A stretch of 37,673 nucleotides of DNA, taken from the NCBI GenBank assembly GCA_018333515.1, contig JAGXSZ010000002.1:1-37673 (forward strand), written 5' to 3'. Under the pieces are notes generated by a model. The model was given only the letters and a program-made list of their open reading frames with translations, ran no database searches and was not told where the DNA came from. Shown here piece by piece: positions 7,776 through 14,903 of the stretch (the stretch's first letter is position 1; every line of letters begins with the position of its first letter). The DNA comes from Actinomycetota bacterium. Its GTDB lineage: Bacteria; Actinomycetota; Aquicultoria; Aquicultorales; Aquicultoraceae. The translations under genes and the position numbers were made by a program.

Positions 7776-8214
7776 GAAAGAGTCCGTTCTCGAAAAAGAA
7801 CTCAGGCTGGATAGCCACACCAAGAACCTCTCTTTAATAAGAGAAGAGGTGGAGGCGATGGCCGCTGCTTGCGGTTTCGATGAGAACGAGTTATATCAGC
7901 TGAAGGTGGCGGTGAGCGAGGCCGCGGCCAACGCTATAGAGCATGGTTCGCCGCAGGGCGAGCAGAGCCATATTAAGGTATCCATCACATGCGATTCCGA
8001 AAGAATATCGATAGAGGTCATCGATGAAGGCGTTTTCAAAGCCCGCTTGCCGGTGACGGACGGTAGGCCGAGCCATCGAGGCCGAGGTATTTTCTTGATG
8101 ACCGCACTAATGGATGAAGTAAACATCACCGAAGGCCTGACCGGCACCAAGGTTCGTTTGGTCAAGGTAAAAAACAAAGCCATGCTCGATGTGGCGGAGC
8201 CGAGCACCGCGTAA
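7768..8214 (+). CDS. RsbW/SpoIIAB-type anti-sigma serine kinase
   Basis: The 148-residue GHKL ATPase has an N-box (EAAANAIEHG, N55), an acidic DEG motif near 86-88 and a GRGIFL motif at 105-110. These enzymes bind a sigma factor or another partner and phosphorylate the STAS protein on its serine. GTG 7768 is preceded by GGAG seven bases upstream and overlaps the STAS gene end, which fits coupled translation and fixed stoichiometry. The frame opens further back at 7714 but has no ribosome-binding site there. It is an ordinary member except that no cognate sigma gene follows. Confidence 0.9.
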   Translation: MVKKESVLEKELRLDSHTKNLSLIREEVEAMAAACGFDENELYQLKVAVSEAAANAIEHGSPQGEQSHIKVSITCDSERISIEVIDEGVFKARLPVTDGRPSHRGRGIFLMTALMDEVNITEGLTGTKVRLVKVKNKAMLDVAEPSTA

Positions 8215-8364
8215 TATTTCCCAAACCTCCATTGCTACCGCCATTCCATGGCCTTCCCGGGCTTACTATTACGGGCGTCATTATAATCCGTTGCGCTTGT
8301 TGTTGAAAGGCACGATAAGATATTTACATTTATGGTTCCCATGTTATGGTATATGCGGTGATGT

Positions 8365-9312
8365 GTGGTGGTAGCCGGATATGTCGAACTCTATAAAAAG
8401 GGAATACTTGAGGCAAGGGCCGAGAAAGCGCTTGCGGCTCTTGAGGTTTGTGAGCTGTGTCCCTGGGCGTGCGGCGTCGACCGGACGGCGGGCGATAAAG
8501 GAGTCTGCTGTACTGGGCGGGATGCTATCGTAAGCAGCTTTGGGCCGCACTTTGGGGAGGAGCGCCCACTGGTCGGGCGGGGAGGCTCGGGCACTATCTT
8601 TTTTGCGTCATGCAACATGCGCTGCCTCTTTTGCCAGAACTACGATATCAGCCGGCTTCGCCATGGTCGCGCGGCGAGTGCGGACCAGCTTGCGAAGATG
8701 ATGCTCGATTTGCGGGATAGCGGCTGCCATAATATAAACTTTGTGACGCCAAGTCATGTAATTGCCCAGATACTCGAGGCGCTGGTAATCGCGGCTCGGC
8801 GGGGTTTAGGGGCGCCGCTCGTCTACAACACGGGCGGCTACGACAGCCTCGAGGCTTTGGCGTTGCTCGACGGCGTGGTCGACATATATATGCCGGACAT
8901 CAAGTATATGGACGCTGCTACCGCCAAGCGCTTGTCGGGCATCAAGGATTACCCGGGGGTCGTCAAAGCCGCCGTAAAGGAGATGCACCGCCAAGTCGGT
9001 GACCTTGTTGTCGATGAGCGAGGCATAGCGGTGCGCGGGCTTCTTGTACGCCACCTCGTGCTGCCGGAAGGGCTTGCGGGTTCGCCCGAGGCCATGAAGT
9101 TTCTTGCCGAAGAGGTGTCGAAAGACACCTACGTCAACGTGATGGACCAGTATTACCCGTGCTACAAGGCGCATGACAACCCGCCGCTCGACAGAAGGAT
9201 TACGAAGGAGGAGTTCACGGCGGCGGTCGACGCAGCGCTCGCGGCTGGTTTGACCAGGCTCGACCACCTCGAACCACGCGCCGGGCGATTCCGCGGCGAC
9301 GAGAATGATTGA
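8365..9312 (+). CDS. PflX-type radical SAM enzyme
   Basis: The 315-residue protein carries the radical SAM cluster motif C83-x3-C87-x2-C90 (CNMRCLFC) inside the PflX/AmmeMemoRadiSam-like context (GTIFF, QNYDIS). An N-terminal cysteine cluster, C29, C32, C36 and C48/C49, is typical of this group and may hold a second metal site. The family resembles pyruvate formate-lyase activating enzyme, but its substrate is generally unknown. No glycyl-radical enzyme gene is in the window. I chose GTG 8365, which starts the family's usual N-terminus (YVELYKKG); the ribosome-binding site is weak. A TTTACA/TATGGT pair at 8323-8350 may be its promoter. Confidence 0.85.
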   Translation: MVVAGYVELYKKGILEARAEKALAALEVCELCPWACGVDRTAGDKGVCCTGRDAIVSSFGPHFGEERPLVGRGGSGTIFFASCNMRCLFCQNYDISRLRHGRAASADQLAKMMLDLRDSGCHNINFVTPSHVIAQILEALVIAARRGLGAPLVYNTGGYDSLEALALLDGVVDIYMPDIKYMDAATAKRLSGIKDYPGVVKAAVKEMHRQVGDLVVDERGIAVRGLLVRHLVLPEGLAGSPEAMKFLAEEVSKDTYVNVMDQYYPCYKAHDNPPLDRRITKEEFTAAVDAALAAGLTRLDHLEPRAGRFRGDEND

Positions 9313-9332
9313 GACAGGCAGCCTAATCGCAC

Positions 9333-9361
9333 TTGATTTTCAACCTTGGTCTTGCTAAAGT
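9333..9361 (+). promoter_or_regulatory. candidate tRNA promoter
   Basis: TTGATT (9333-9338) and TAAAGT (9356-9361) are separated by 17 bp, about 80 bp before the tRNA. The match is moderate. Confidence 0.4.
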
Positions 9362-9442
9362 TTATATGCCGAATCCTGGCGTGGTTGCTTCTGCAAGTGA
9401 TGCGCGAGGATTTAAATTATTCAGACGCGACAATCGCATATC

Positions 9443-9516
9443 GGGCCCTTAGCTCAGCTGGTCAGAGCAGGGGACTCATAATCCCTTGGTCGTAGGTTCG
9501 AATCCTACAGGGCCCA
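9443..9516 (+). tRNA. tRNA with CAT anticodon, probably tRNA-Ile2 (lysidine-modified)
   Basis: A full cloverleaf is readable. The acceptor stem is GGGCCCT/AGGGCCC, the D-arm is AGCTCAG..AGAGC, and the anticodon arm GGGGA-CTCATAA-TCCCT has anticodon CAT. The T-arm is GTAGG-TTCGAAT-CCTAC and the discriminator is A. CCA is not encoded directly. CAT may be Met or Ile2. The body, with CTTGGTCGTAGG after the anticodon arm, resembles bacterial tRNA-Ile2 more than elongator tRNA-Met. The identity call is by recall and not by model score. Confidence 0.9.
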
Positions 9517-9525
9517 CACCACTTT

Positions 9526-9564
9526 GGCTTGTGAAAAATGCCTTTCACAAGCCATTTTCTTTTG
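9526..9564 (+). terminator. intrinsic terminator after the tRNA
   Basis: GGCTTGTGAAA (9526-9536) pairs perfectly with TTTCACAAGCC (9543-9553) over an AATGCC loop. ATTTTCTTTT follows. Confidence 0.85.
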
Positions 9565-9650
9565 CTGGAAGGATAGAGGGTTCATCGGACTCGAACTTTT
9601 TTGTTTTAAAAGTGTATTCAATGATTACGGTGAAGATGCAACTGTCGGAA

Positions 9651-9685
9651 TTTAACGATTGACGTTTAACGCGTCACGTTATAAC
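9651..9685 (+). promoter_or_regulatory. candidate higBA operator/promoter
   Basis: Two 14-nt imperfect tandem repeats beginning TTTAACG lie at 9651-9664 and 9665-9678. They contain the palindrome CGTTTAACG (9663-9671) and are followed by the palindrome GTTATAAC (9678-9685), ten bases before the toxin start. A TTGACG at 9659 pairs poorly with TATAAC at 9680 (15-bp spacer). HigA-family antitoxins usually bind palindromes in their own promoter, which is why I flag it. Confidence 0.4.
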
Positions 9686-9694
9686 ATTAGGCCG

Positions 9695-9976
9695 ATGATA
9701 AAATCATTCAAGGACAAAGAAACAGAAAAGGTCTATAGTCGCGAGGGCTCCAACAAGCTACCTCGAAATATTCAGCAGGTTGCTTTGCGAAAACTGCGGA
9801 TGATAAATAACGCCAAGAACCTTAATGATTTGCGAATCCCACCGGCCAACAGATTAGAGAGGCTTAAAGGAGGCCGCGAAGGACAGTTAAGCATTAGAAT
9901 CAACGATCAATGGCGTATCTGTTTTCGGTGGCGGGACGCAGATGCCTATGAAATCGAAATAACGGATTACCATTAA
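9695..9976 (+). CDS. higB: HigB-type mRNA interferase toxin
   Basis: The 93-residue RelE/HigB-fold protein has the very conserved family text: KLPRNIQQVALRKL, LNDLRIPPANRLE, then SIRINDQWRICFRW and a C-terminal EITDYH. HigB toxins cleave mRNA on the ribosome. The ATG at 9695 gives the standard family N-terminus (MIKSFKDKETEKV); the frame runs back to 9659 without support. The antitoxin follows 10 bp downstream, giving the toxin-first order typical of higBA. The pair sits directly after a tRNA terminator, a common place for acquired DNA. Confidence 0.93.
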   Translation: MIKSFKDKETEKVYSREGSNKLPRNIQQVALRKLRMINNAKNLNDLRIPPANRLERLKGGREGQLSIRINDQWRICFRWRDADAYEIEITDYH

Positions 9977-9986
9977 AAGGAGCACC

Positions 9987-10289
9987 ATGAAGAAAAAGCT
10001 ACATTCAGTACATCCCGGTGAGGTCCTCTTAGAAGAGTTTCTCAAGCCTATGGGTATGAGCCAGAATAGGCTTGCCATAAATATCGGGGTACCAGCGAGA
10101 AGGATAAATGAGATTGTCCTCGGCAAGCGAAGCATTACCGCAGACACAGCGCTGAGGCTTGCCAGGTTCTTTGGCACCTCTGCTGAGTTCTGGCTCGGCT
10201 TGCAAGCTCAGTACGATCTCGATGTTACTACAGAAGCACTGGGTGAGAGGCTAGAGCGGGAAGTAAAGAAACGTGCTGATGTTGGATAG
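9987..10289 (+). CDS. higA: HigA-type antitoxin, XRE-family DNA-binding protein
   Basis: The 100-residue protein has the HigA signature: HPGEVLLEEFLKPMGMSQNRL, a helix-turn-helix with GVPARRINEIVLGKRSI, then ADTALRLARFFGTSAEFWL. It would neutralise HigB and repress the operon through upstream palindromes. A strong AAAAGGAGCACC ribosome-binding site precedes ATG 9987. The helix-turn-helix looks intact, so the pair is probably functional. Confidence 0.95.
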   Translation: MKKKLHSVHPGEVLLEEFLKPMGMSQNRLAINIGVPARRINEIVLGKRSITADTALRLARFFGTSAEFWLGLQAQYDLDVTTEALGERLEREVKKRADVG

Positions 10290-10797
10290 AAGTGAACCAC
10301 TGGCAAGCAGCGGTAATTTGGTGGGTTTATTACGCGTTATAGATGACTACGGAAGAGAATTATGGTAAGAAGAAAGGTAACTATCCGTATGCCCAGCCGA
10401 GGCTGGGACGTTCAGCGGGAGACAGTGTTCGGAAGGGCTTTACTTCAGATCATAGCTCGACATCGTATGAGTTTTTAGCTGTCGACCATCCGCTAAGCCG
10501 GGGAGCGAGAAATAAGGTGGCCTCGTTGTCCAGTCGTGCGAATCCAACCCGCAGGTTATAAAGTATACTCCCATTGGGGACATTTATCGCAGAAAGAGCG
10601 GAGGAGCCGGACGAACCTATCGCCGAGCCGCCAAGATACCGCGATAAATGGCGGCGCAGGTGGTAAATGCGAGGATACCAAGTTCGTCCTATGGAAAAAT
10701 CAGCGATCCGCTTGCCCGTAACTGATGGGTAAAGCCGGAGTCCAAACAACAAGCAGCGATAAAGATAAAATAATCTCTTGATATAGAGGAGTTCTAA
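10290..10797. other. non-coding stretch with interleaved inverted repeats
   Basis: No convincing gene lies in these 508 bp. A 72-codon plus-strand frame at 10343 shows no recognisable protein and no good start. Structure is visible instead. CCCAGC..GCTGGG hairpins lie near 10391-10406. CATTTATCGC (10581-10590) pairs with GCGATAAATG (10641-10650). GGACGAAC (10609-10616) pairs with GTTCGTCC (10682-10689). GCCGCCA (10627-10633) pairs with TGGCGGC (10649-10655). The first two pairs interleave as in a pseudoknot. It could be a structured RNA, a remnant of a mobile element, or coincidence. Confidence 0.35.
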
Positions 10798-11217
10798 TTG
10801 GCAAAAATGTTGAAAGTCGATAATAATTTCACTCCATGCCCCGTTGATACCGGAGATGAGCTGTTTCCAAATGGTATTTTCGAGTTTAATATCACAAAAA
10901 TGCGCCAATATATTCAAAAACACCCCAACGACATAACTCTTGAAGAGTCAGCGGTAAGCGATTTCTTCGAAGGTTTTTCATCTATCAACGAGTCACATAT
11001 GGATTCCGTTGAGATTTCTCGGCCTGTAATAATGGCAGAAATTTCTCCAGGGCAATATAACTTGATTGATGGCAATCACAGAATGGAAAAAGCGCGTAGG
11101 ATGGGAATAAAAAGTATGCTAGCGTACAGACTCAATGTTGAGCAGCATATGAGATTCCTAACTTCCAAAAAGGCTTATACCACCTATATTGAATATTGGA
11201 ACAGCAAACTGAAATAA
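10798..11217 (+). CDS. small ParB/sulfiredoxin-fold domain protein
   Basis: The 139-residue protein carries a ParB N-terminal-like core: PVIMAEISPG, then LIDGNHRMEKARRMG with the DGNHR motif at 91-95, then an AYRLN strand. This motif forms the nucleotide-binding/phosphate loop in ParB and sulfiredoxin folds. There is no helix-turn-helix, so it is not a chromosome partition ParB. Stand-alone versions are found in mobile and accessory regions with unknown roles. TTG 10798 has GAGGAG seven bases upstream; ATG 10807 is the alternative. Base composition is clearly more AT-rich than flanking housekeeping genes, consistent with acquisition. Confidence 0.75.
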   Translation: MAKMLKVDNNFTPCPVDTGDELFPNGIFEFNITKMRQYIQKHPNDITLEESAVSDFFEGFSSINESHMDSVEISRPVIMAEISPGQYNLIDGNHRMEKARRMGIKSMLAYRLNVEQHMRFLTSKKAYTTYIEYWNSKLK

Positions 11218-11563
11218 CTCAAGCCGTTAAGGACAAGGGGCCATCTAATTGTCCCCGGCCACATTAATTGAGCAATAACCGTCCGATTCTGGGCAAATTA
11301 ATTGTTCCTCTAGTGGTAGTTACTACGCTAATAATACCCTGATTAATTTAAAATTATCGATCCTTGATCTAAGATAGAAAGAGAAGTTTGTCTAGAAAGG
11401 AGAAGCCCTCTTCCTCGTATCTTTTTCGCCGAAGGTCAAGGAAGGGAGCCCACCAAAGCTATCGTTATCATAACTCCCTGGACCGATCCTGTCGAGAGCG
11501 CCGGCAAAAATTAAGAAACTTGCAATATAGAAATACATATTGCAACTCACTTTACCGAAAGCT
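11218..11563. other. AT-rich debris between accessory genes
   Basis: There is no supported gene. Three TTAATT-containing motifs occur (near 11264, 11301 and 11342), two of them next to GTCCCC or GTTCC-like ends, reminiscent of REP-like ends of Y1-transposase elements. From about 11405 a short open frame ends in KAIVIITPWTDPVESAGKN before a stop; I do not recognise it. It reads as decayed mobile DNA. Confidence 0.3.
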
Positions 11564-11752
11564 ATGAAAAACATGCAAAAATCAAACAGTTTTATTGCTG
11601 GGAGTTATAAAAAACACTTCTGGAACAAAGAATATGAATACCAGAGCTTTTGGCCCACTCCAGTAAATAGGTCCTACGAATGGAAAGATAAAAGAATTTC
11701 TGTTTCCGGCTTACAAGAGTGTCGCGCCGCGCCGGGCATATATCCCGCTTAA
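11564..11752 (+). pseudogene. N-terminal stump of a Fic-family protein
   Basis: The frame encodes IAGSYKKHFWNKEYEYQSFW followed by PTPVNRSYEWKDKRISV. This matches the start of Fic proteins with a Fic_N domain, which open with a G-x-Y, an aromatic patch and P-x-P before the first helix. Homology stops after about 45 residues, the last 14 codons look unrelated, and no HPFxxGNG Fic motif follows in any nearby frame. It is therefore a truncated remnant, with the break near 11712. The family call is by recall from a short match. Confidence 0.5.
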
Positions 11753-11916
11753 TGACCGGTAGATAGCCATTCTACCATCCCACCATTTCTCATGATGTCG
11801 TTTTGGATTTATATCCGATGAGGTATATCCCTATTAAGCAATTCTATTGTCCGTGGTGGGTTACCGCTAAACCGGCCGTCCATTTCGGAAGAATTTCACG
11901 GGGAGGGTCATAGACC

Positions 11917-13065
11917 ATGGACTCACTTATTAGCGATTACTTATCAGGGTATTTTGAAACTCATGAGCCGCCATGCCTCTCACTCTACCAGCCGACTCAT
12001 CGGTATCAGCCGGAAAGCGGCCAGGACCTGATACGGTTTAGAAACCTCTTGAAGGTGATGGAGGAGTCGCTGCGACAGAAGTATCCGACGCGCGAAGTCC
12101 AACCGCTTCTGGAGCCGTTCCGGGCTTTGGCCGAAGATCACGACTTCTGGAGCCACACCCTTGACGGATTGGCCGCGCTGGGCGCGCCCGGAATGTTTCG
12201 AGCATACCGACTCCAGCGCCCGGTTGGTGAGTTGGTCGTCGTGGCCGACAGCTTTCACATCAAGCCCCTGATGCGCATCGTTCAGTCGGCCGACCGCTAC
12301 CAGGTCCTCGGTCTTGACCGGCACGAAATCAGGCTATTCGAGGGCAACCGCGACGCTTTAGACGAGGTCGAGCCGGCCCCAGGCGTCCCGCGAACTCTTA
12401 CTGAAGCGCTGGGCGAGGAATTGACCGAGCCGCAGCAAACCGTCGCCTCCTACGGTACGGGGGGCGCCGAGCCCGCGACGTACCACGGCCACAGCGCGAA
12501 GCAGGACGAGGTCGACATCGACGCGGAGCGATTCTTCCGCGCCGTCGACCGCGCCGTCTTGGAACATCACTCGCGACCATCGGGCCTGCCTTTATTGTTG
12601 GCGGCGCTGCCGGAGAGCGGCAGTCTTTTCCGCCGGGTCAGCCGCAACCCGCTTCTGTTGGCCGAGGGAATCGACATCCATACCGGCGCCCTGCCGATAG
12701 ATATACTCCGCGACCGCGCCTGGCGGGCTGTCGAGCCCCATTATCTCGCCCGGCTCGCCGCGCTGGTCGAGGCATTCGGGGCGGCGAGTTCCAAGGGGCT
12801 CGGCTCTGGTGACCTGGCCGCGGTAGGCGAAGCGGCTGTCGGCGGCAAGGTGGCGACACTTCTTATCGAGGCCGAACGCCGGATTCCCGGAAGGCTCGAC
12901 GCCGAGACCGGTCGGATTGACTTCGACGAATTGGTCGCCCCCGACGTCGACGACCTCCTCGACGACCTTGGGGAACGGGTTTTAAAGATGGGCGGCCAGG
13001 TTGTGGTCGTCCCCGCCGAGAAGATGCCGACGCGCACGGGCCTGGCTGCGATCTACCGGTTTTAA
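11917..13065 (+). CDS. bacterial archaeo-eukaryotic release-factor-like protein (baeRF family 3)
   Basis: The 382-residue protein opens with CLSLYQPTHR and a conserved IRFRNLLKVMEESL helix. Its middle section has FRAYRLQRPVGELVVVADSF and its C-terminus is VVVPAEKMPTRTGLAAIYRF, the eRF1 domain-3-like (L7Ae-type) end. This is the baeRF family 3 layout: eRF1-related domains without the NIKS stop-codon reader. These proteins are predicted to act on the ribosome, in rescue, hibernation or stress; no member is well characterised. A GGGGAGGG site precedes ATG 11917. It marks the return to GC-rich, host-like composition after the accessory segment. Confidence 0.8.
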   Translation: MDSLISDYLSGYFETHEPPCLSLYQPTHRYQPESGQDLIRFRNLLKVMEESLRQKYPTREVQPLLEPFRALAEDHDFWSHTLDGLAALGAPGMFRAYRLQRPVGELVVVADSFHIKPLMRIVQSADRYQVLGLDRHEIRLFEGNRDALDEVEPAPGVPRTLTEALGEELTEPQQTVASYGTGGAEPATYHGHSAKQDEVDIDAERFFRAVDRAVLEHHSRPSGLPLLLAALPESGSLFRRVSRNPLLLAEGIDIHTGALPIDILRDRAWRAVEPHYLARLAALVEAFGAASSKGLGSGDLAAVGEAAVGGKVATLLIEAERRIPGRLDAETGRIDFDELVAPDVDDLLDDLGERVLKMGGQVVVVPAEKMPTRTGLAAIYRF

Positions 13066-13109
13066 ACCGCAGCAACCCGCTTAAGCGATTATTATCATTG
13101 CCGCGGCGA

Positions 13110-13163
13110 CCGGCTATTCTTCCAGACGCGATGATGTCCCGGATTATATGGTAAAATAGCCGG
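13110..13163. other. inverted repeat in leader of the 13235 gene
   Basis: CCGGCTATT (13110-13118) and AATAGCCGG (13155-13163) form a 9-bp stem over 36 bases, about 70 bp before the next start codon. A TAAAAT lies on the right arm. It could be a terminator remnant for the baeRF gene or a regulatory structure. Confidence 0.35.
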
Positions 13164-13234
13164 CAGGTTCATAAAATGTAATGAGCCGAGGCCGACCCGG
13201 TGTTGGTGGGGCCGCTTAAAGGAAGGCGTTTTCT

Positions 13235-13582
13235 GTGCGGATAGAAGTCAGAATCATCACTCGCGATTATGAGTTGGGGCTTAGGCTCTTCGATACCCGC
13301 AGGTTTCCGAGCCGGTATCCGAAGGCCATACCAGGTGGCGCCGTTGTCGGCTCGCAAAGCCTGATAGAGAATGAGGATTCTACGGAGTGGACCGAGGTTA
13401 TCGACCTTGCCGTCGATTTCGATGAGAACTGTTCGGTCGAGATGTTTGCCAATTGGCTATACGGCAAACTTACAGCCAAACCGGACGATATATATTCATT
13501 GGCGATTGCCGGCAAGACCGTCGAGATCGATGAGGCGGAGATAGTGCGCGCCGTCGAAGCGGGGCTCAAAAGCTCAAATTAA
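13235..13582 (+). CDS. small protein of unknown function
   Basis: The 115-residue soluble protein starts at GTG 13235 after AAAGGAAGG. It has no signal peptide, cysteine pattern or catalytic motif that I recognise. It looks like an alpha/beta fold with an acidic C-terminal half (VEIDEAEIVRAVEAGLK). A strong hairpin begins immediately after the stop codon, so this is a transcription unit end. Codon use matches the surrounding genes. I give no function. Confidence 0.65.
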   Translation: MRIEVRIITRDYELGLRLFDTRRFPSRYPKAIPGGAVVGSQSLIENEDSTEWTEVIDLAVDFDENCSVEMFANWLYGKLTAKPDDIYSLAIAGKTVEIDEAEIVRAVEAGLKSSN

Positions 13583-13614
13583 AAAACCAAGCCGCGCTTT
13601 AGCGGCTTGGTTTT
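13583..13614 (+). terminator. intrinsic terminator
   Basis: AAAACCAAGCCGC (13583-13595) and GCGGCTTGGTTTT (13602-13614) form a 13-bp perfect stem over a GCTTTA loop. The T-run on one strand and A-run on the other make it usable in both directions. Confidence 0.85.
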
Positions 13615-13656
13615 GAATATCTACGTCTTCAGCGAAACCACGGATTTCATTGCGAG

Positions 13657-13674
13657 CGCCGGCCTGTGCCGGCG
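13657..13674. repeat. REP-like hairpin
   Basis: CGCCGGC-CTGT-GCCGGCG is a perfect 7-bp hairpin. It is flanked on the left by TTTCATTGCGAG and on the right by TCGGAATCCC, which recalls widespread dispersed repeats beginning CATTGCGAGCG. Only one copy is seen in this window. Confidence 0.4.
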
Positions 13675-13762
13675 TCGGAATCCCATCGACTTGTTTGAAA
13701 CCGTCCGACAAATTGCCGGCTGTCTTTGCCGTGCTACTAGAGAGAAGCTATATATAACCCGC

Positions 13763-13876
13763 CTATAAGACGCCTAAACGTTTTAACCTGAGCCAGCTCG
13801 AGACAATTGGCTGGTACCAGAAGACTAGAGCGCCCCCGATGGCTACCGCTACCAAGAAATACAGCATCTTTTTCAA
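13763..13876 (-). CDS. 37-residue single-pass membrane peptide
   Basis: This small gene on the minus strand has a near-perfect ribosome-binding site (AAAGGAGG, AGGAGG at 13885-13890) eight bases before a TTG start at 13876. The product is MKKMLYFLVAVAIGGALVFW, then a short amphipathic, basic tail ending in RLKRLGVL and a TAG stop. Residues 5-20 are one hydrophobic helix and the ends are basic. Small proteins of this kind often regulate membrane complexes, but nothing here shows the partner. It lies alone between the 13583 terminator and the MmpS-like gene. An ATG three codons in (13867) is an alternative start. Confidence 0.6.
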   Translation of the reverse strand: MKKMLYFLVAVAIGGALVFWYQPIVSSWLRLKRLGVL

Positions 13877-14162
13877 ATGTATCGCCTCCTTTACTTGATT
13901 TCTTGCCAAAAACGTCTATTTGCTAACGTAGTGCCCGCGTTTTAGCGGTATTTTATGATAGCCGCTATCGCGGACGGTCGTTGGTCTGGCTATTTCTGTT
14001 TCGACTATTGCTGTGATGCTGCCGGTTGGCATAGGGCTTAAGGGTTATTAAAGTTTCTAAGAATTACTCCAAGACATACTGGGCTGATAAGATACTATAC
14101 CATAGACCGACCGACAACGGCACCTATATTATACCCATAGCGGCACTATTTGCGGCACAGCG

Positions 14163-14585
14163 TTATTTGTCGCCGGCATAGCCCGAAGCGGTCGCCATAA
14201 CGAAGGGTCCGAAGTTTTCTTGCTCTTTCCAGACCTTGCCGTCGACGATTATCTCGACCTTTATTGAGCCGGAATCCCTAGCTTGCGCCGATACGTATAA
14301 AGAGGTGCCGGCCGGAGCGCCGGCAGGGGATTTCCATCGCCAGGGTACGGCTGTTTCTAGCTTATTGGTCCAGCCCTTTTCATTGGTGTAAGTGATTATC
14401 GCTCGTTTGGAGCTGCCGGTTACGCTGTACTCGACATCGTAGCCGGTATTTTGTTCCGAGCCGACGTCGGAGAGCGAAGACGCCCCAAACCATAAAACAC
14501 CCAGGATGATAATCGAGGCTGTCAAGATGAGCGGTATTTTCACGACCCACTTCGCGTTGCCGAACCAGTCTAAGAAATCTCTCAT
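14163..14585 (-). CDS. membrane-anchored MmpS-like protein
   Basis: The 140-residue protein has one transmembrane helix (about 14-34) and then an extracytoplasmic beta domain. That domain carries YSVTGSSKRAIITYTN, PW at about 81-82, and IIVDGKVWKEQ, the pattern of MmpS proteins of mycobacteria. MmpS proteins partner MmpL transporters, but no MmpL gene is in the window and many actinobacterial stand-alone versions exist. I chose ATG 14585 with GGGAG eight bases upstream; the frame extends to 14615 without a ribosome-binding site. The MmpS link is from recalled motifs and is moderately secure. Confidence 0.65.
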   Translation of the reverse strand: MRDFLDWFGNAKWVVKIPLILTASIIILGVLWFGASSLSDVGSEQNTGYDVEYSVTGSSKRAIITYTNEKGWTNKLETAVPWRWKSPAGAPAGTSLYVSAQARDSGSIKVEIIVDGKVWKEQENFGPFVMATASGYAGDK

Positions 14586-14903
14586 TGCTCTGCTCCCAAG
14601 GGCGTGCTTGTCCATATTGGCTGAGTTAATCGTACCATAGACACACCCTGAGAAGATATTTTTTTAGTGCGGCGTAGCACTTCGCGCAAGGGTGTTTGCC
14701 GCGCGTTATGCATAACAACTGTCGACTCTGGGGCGTGGTGACGTATGTGACTTTCGCCGGGTTCCGGGTATATACGGCTTCAACGCCGGTTCGCTTAAGA
14801 GGGATTCGAAACGTCCATGACGGTTATGGGTTGCCGGTTACTTAAGCACTTGGCGTTTAGAATTTTCAAGCGGTGGAATACACCATAAGAAGGAGATGAA
14901 TGC
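14586..14903. other. intergenic region between divergent genes
   Basis: No gene is seen. ACACCCT (about 14642) and AGGGTGT (about 14688) form a 7-bp stem over a loop containing a T-run. A TTGGCG near 14850 followed by TGGAAT at 18 bp is a weak candidate promoter for the flavin reductase. Confidence 0.3.

Noticed and set aside
10343-10561. 72-codon open frame
   Set aside because: No ribosome-binding site, no recognisable composition or motif, and the region shows nucleic-acid structure instead.
11392-11574. 60-codon minus-strand frame
   Set aside because: Hydrophobic but with no ribosome-binding site or family likeness, in a decayed region.
13940-14052. possible Flp-pilin-like short frame (VVGLAISVSTIAVML)
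   Set aside because: An in-frame TAG lies just upstream and no start codon or ribosome-binding site exists.
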